A stretch of DNA of 64,000 bases from Dyella acidiphila (GTDB taxonomy: Bacteria > Pseudomonadota > Gammaproteobacteria > Xanthomonadales > Rhodanobacteraceae): contig NZ_JACZZA010000010.1 of assembly GCF_014863405.1 (NCBI RefSeq), positions 1 through 64,000 on the forward strand, given 5' to 3'. A model generated the notes under the pieces. That model was not told the DNA's origin. It saw only the letters and a list, made by a program, of their open reading frames with translations, and made no database searches. Positions 62,457 to 64,000 of this stretch are shown here, one piece after another (within the stretch, counting starts at the first letter, position 1; each line of letters starts with the position of its first letter). The position numbers and the translations under genes were made by a program.

Positions 62457-64000
62457 TCACGATCTTTGGATCGAAGCATCAGGTTCGGCACCGTTGAGCT
62501 GCAGCGTCTCGTCATCGGCCGGCGCCGCGGCATTCTCACGCCGCCATTCGAGCAGTCGGCTCACTTGTTCGCGCAATTTGTCCACCGTGAACGGCTTGGA
62601 CAGCAAGGCCGTGCCGGCCGGCAGATCGAGCGGCGCCGAATCGGCGCTGGCGTCGTAGCCGGTAATCAGCAGCACCGGCAGGCCGGGGCGCCGGTCGCGC
62701 GCGGCTTCGGCCACGCTGCGGCCGTTGACGCCGGGCAGGCCGATGTCGGTGATGATCAGGTCGATCGGATAATCGGAGACAGCAATCGACACGCCTTCCA
62801 GTCCATCCACCGCCTGGGTGATTTCGTAGCCGAGGTTGCTCAGCACTTCGGTGATCACGTTGCGGATCACCGCCTCGTCTTCCACTACCAGGATGTGCTC
62901 ACCCTGCACAAAGTGCGGCTTGCTTGCGCGCACCGGTACCGGCGCGCGCTGCTTTTCGCCGACATAGCGCGGCAGATACAGCTCCACGCAAGTGCCGATG
63001 CCCTGCTCGCTTTCGATCGTGCAATAGCCGCGCGACTGGCGCGCGAAACCGTACACCATCGACAGGCCCAGTCCGGTGCCTTCGCCCGCCGCCTTGGTGG
63101 TGTAGAACGGATCGAAGGCACGCTGGCGCACCTCCTCGCTCATGCCTATCCCCGTATCGGTAATGGCGACTTTCACGTAAGGCTGATCGACCGCATCCAG
63201 GCTCGGGCTCTCCGGATCGCGGTCCAGCGCGTTATTGGCTTCGATGCGCAAACGGCCGCCGCCGGGCATGGCGTCACGCGCGTTGATGGCCAGATTGAGC
63301 AAGGCATTTTCCAGTTGGTTGGGATCGCAGCGTGCTTCCCACAGATCACTGGAAAGCACCAGCTCCAGCGCAATCTGCTCGCCCAGCGTATGGCGCAGCA
63401 ATTCGGTCATGCCACCCAGCAGATTGGTGACGTCGACCGGCTGCGGATCCAGCGACTGGCGCCGCGCGAACGCCAGCAGGCGATGGGTCAGCGAGGCCGC
63501 GCGCTTCACGCTTTCCAGGGCATTGCGGATATGCTTTTCGCTGCGCTCCTGCTGCCCACGTGCAGCCAGCATCGAGATCACTTCCAGCGAACCGCTGATA
63601 CCCTGCAGGATGTTGTTGAAGTCGTGCGCAATGCCACCGGTCAGCTGGCCCATGGCTTCCATTTTCTGCGCCTGGCGCAGTTGGGTTTCCATTTGCAGCT
63701 TTTCGGTCACGTCGCGGATGAAGATATTCATCAGGCGCCCGGAGGCGAGCGCGAGCGCACTCACGCTCAGTTCCACCGGGAACTGCTGATGGCTGCGGTC
63801 GATCACCACCACCTGGTGCGTGGGATGGCGCAGATCGCCGTGCAGCGCGGTCACGAACCAATCGTGGGTATCGACGTCATCGGGCGAAAAGCATAGCCAA
63901 GCCAGGCTCTTGCCCACCGCAGCTTCGCGCGACCAGCCGAACAGCGCGTGCGCCTGCGGGTTCCATTCGGTAATCAGGCCAGCTTCGTCCACCTGCACGA
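62457..64000 (-). CDS. hybrid sensor histidine kinase (PAS-HisKA-HATPase-REC), 5' part beyond the window
   Basis: At least 513 residues; the frame runs out of the window, so N-terminal domains may be missing. Visible order: PAS (LITEWNPQAHALFGWSREAA, and GRLMNIFIRDVTEKLQMET), HisKA with the H-box MGQLTGGIAHDFNNIL, HATPase with the N-box (LENALLNLAINARDAM) and G-boxes (VAITDTGIGMS and GEGTGLGLSMVYGF), and a C-terminal receiver with ILVVEDEAV, Asp in IITDIGLPG and Lys in LLSKPF. All phosphotransfer residues are present. The order suits kinases that pass phosphate on, or use the receiver for self-control. Confidence 0.94.
   Translation of the reverse strand, partial: VQVDEAGLITEWNPQAHALFGWSREAAVGKSLAWLCFSPDDVDTHDWFVTALHGDLRHPTHQVVVIDRSHQQFPVELSVSALALASGRLMNIFIRDVTEKLQMETQLRQAQKMEAMGQLTGGIAHDFNNILQGISGSLEVISMLAARGQQERSEKHIRNALESVKRAASLTHRLLAFARRQSLDPQPVDVTNLLGGMTELLRHTLGEQIALELVLSSDLWEARCDPNQLENALLNLAINARDAMPGGGRLRIEANNALDRDPESPSLDAVDQPYVKVAITDTGIGMSEEVRQRAFDPFYTTKAAGEGTGLGLSMVYGFARQSRGYCTIESEQGIGTCVELYLPRYVGEKQRAPVPVRASKPHFVQGEHILVVEDEAVIRNVITEVLSNLGYEITQAVDGLEGVSIAVSDYPIDLIITDIGLPGVNGRSVAEAARDRRPGLPVLLITGYDASADSAPLDLPAGTALLSKPFTVDKLREQVSRLLEWRRENAAAPADDETLQLNGAEPDASIQRS

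Noticed and set aside
1-64000. tRNA, rRNA or known riboswitch
   Set aside because: None was recognised by eye on either strand; a covariance-model scan would be needed to exclude small RNAs.

Overview
The window looks like the chromosome of a high-GC gammaproteobacterium of the Xanthomonadales, most likely Rhodanobacteraceae (Dyella/Rhodanobacter/Luteibacter-like). This is inferred from protein character only: Xanthomonadaceae-type small proteins (DUF3247), a large TonB-dependent receptor, CUT-style sugar loci, and REP-like 'GTCATTCCCGC...' intergenic repeats. No rRNA or tRNA genes were seen.

Layout. (1) 1-1134 is a decayed edge: the C-terminus of an IS3-like transposase abuts a 5'-truncated gene and an AraC regulator fragment. 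(2) 1233-10316 is an accessory region with two RiPP loci within about 6 kb. The first is a split borosin-type pair: an alpha-N-methyltransferase (4833-5672, minus) and a separate small precursor-like protein (4338-4643), followed by a diguanylate cyclase. The second is a class II lanthipeptide locus: two paralogous precursors (6939-7133 and 7211-7402) with almost identical 'TTQSCASGC-x-CC' ends and a LanM synthetase (7497-10316). A stem-loop follows each precursor. No transporter or leader peptidase is in the window. (3) 10348-21398, all minus strand, looks like a chitosan/glucosamine-oligomer locus: glucokinase, TonB-dependent receptor, APC permease, CsxA-like exo-beta-D-glucosaminidase, LacI regulator and a sulfotransferase. 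A LacI-type palindrome lies in front of glucokinase, and a tandem 45-bp repeat lies between receptor and permease. (4) 21926-30412 holds a VOC-domain protein, a membrane protein, a Tat-exported GH2 beta-galactosidase-like enzyme, an MHYT-GGDEF-EAL protein and a YVTN beta-propeller protein.

(5) 30560-36620 is an Rhs island: a 1506-residue secreted Rhs/YD-repeat protein with a variable C-terminal tip, an overlapping probable immunity gene, a strong terminator, two scraps of Rhs core and a second small secreted protein. Its upstream edge carries a 28-codon catalase fragment that ends abruptly, suggesting that the island replaced part of a catalase gene. (6) 36621-43543 holds DUF3247 and DUF1328 small proteins, a cytoplasmic trehalase, an SDR dehydrogenase, and an MscS-channel/hydrolase operon.

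(7) 43829-56438 is a tight glycogen-trehalose operon: glgA, glgB, treZ, malQ, treY, a DUF2934 gene and glgX, most joined by overlapping stop/start codons. Glycogen made by GlgA/GlgB can be debranched by GlgX, reworked by MalQ and converted to trehalose by TreY/TreZ; the nearby trehalase can recycle trehalose to glucose. With MscS and the downstream Kup K+ transporter this suggests an osmotic and desiccation stress theme. (8) 56459-64000 holds a YihY/BrkB membrane protein, Kup, small stress proteins (PA2169-type, a BON-domain gene split by a frameshift, KGG protein), an OmpR-type regulator and a hybrid histidine kinase cut by the window end.
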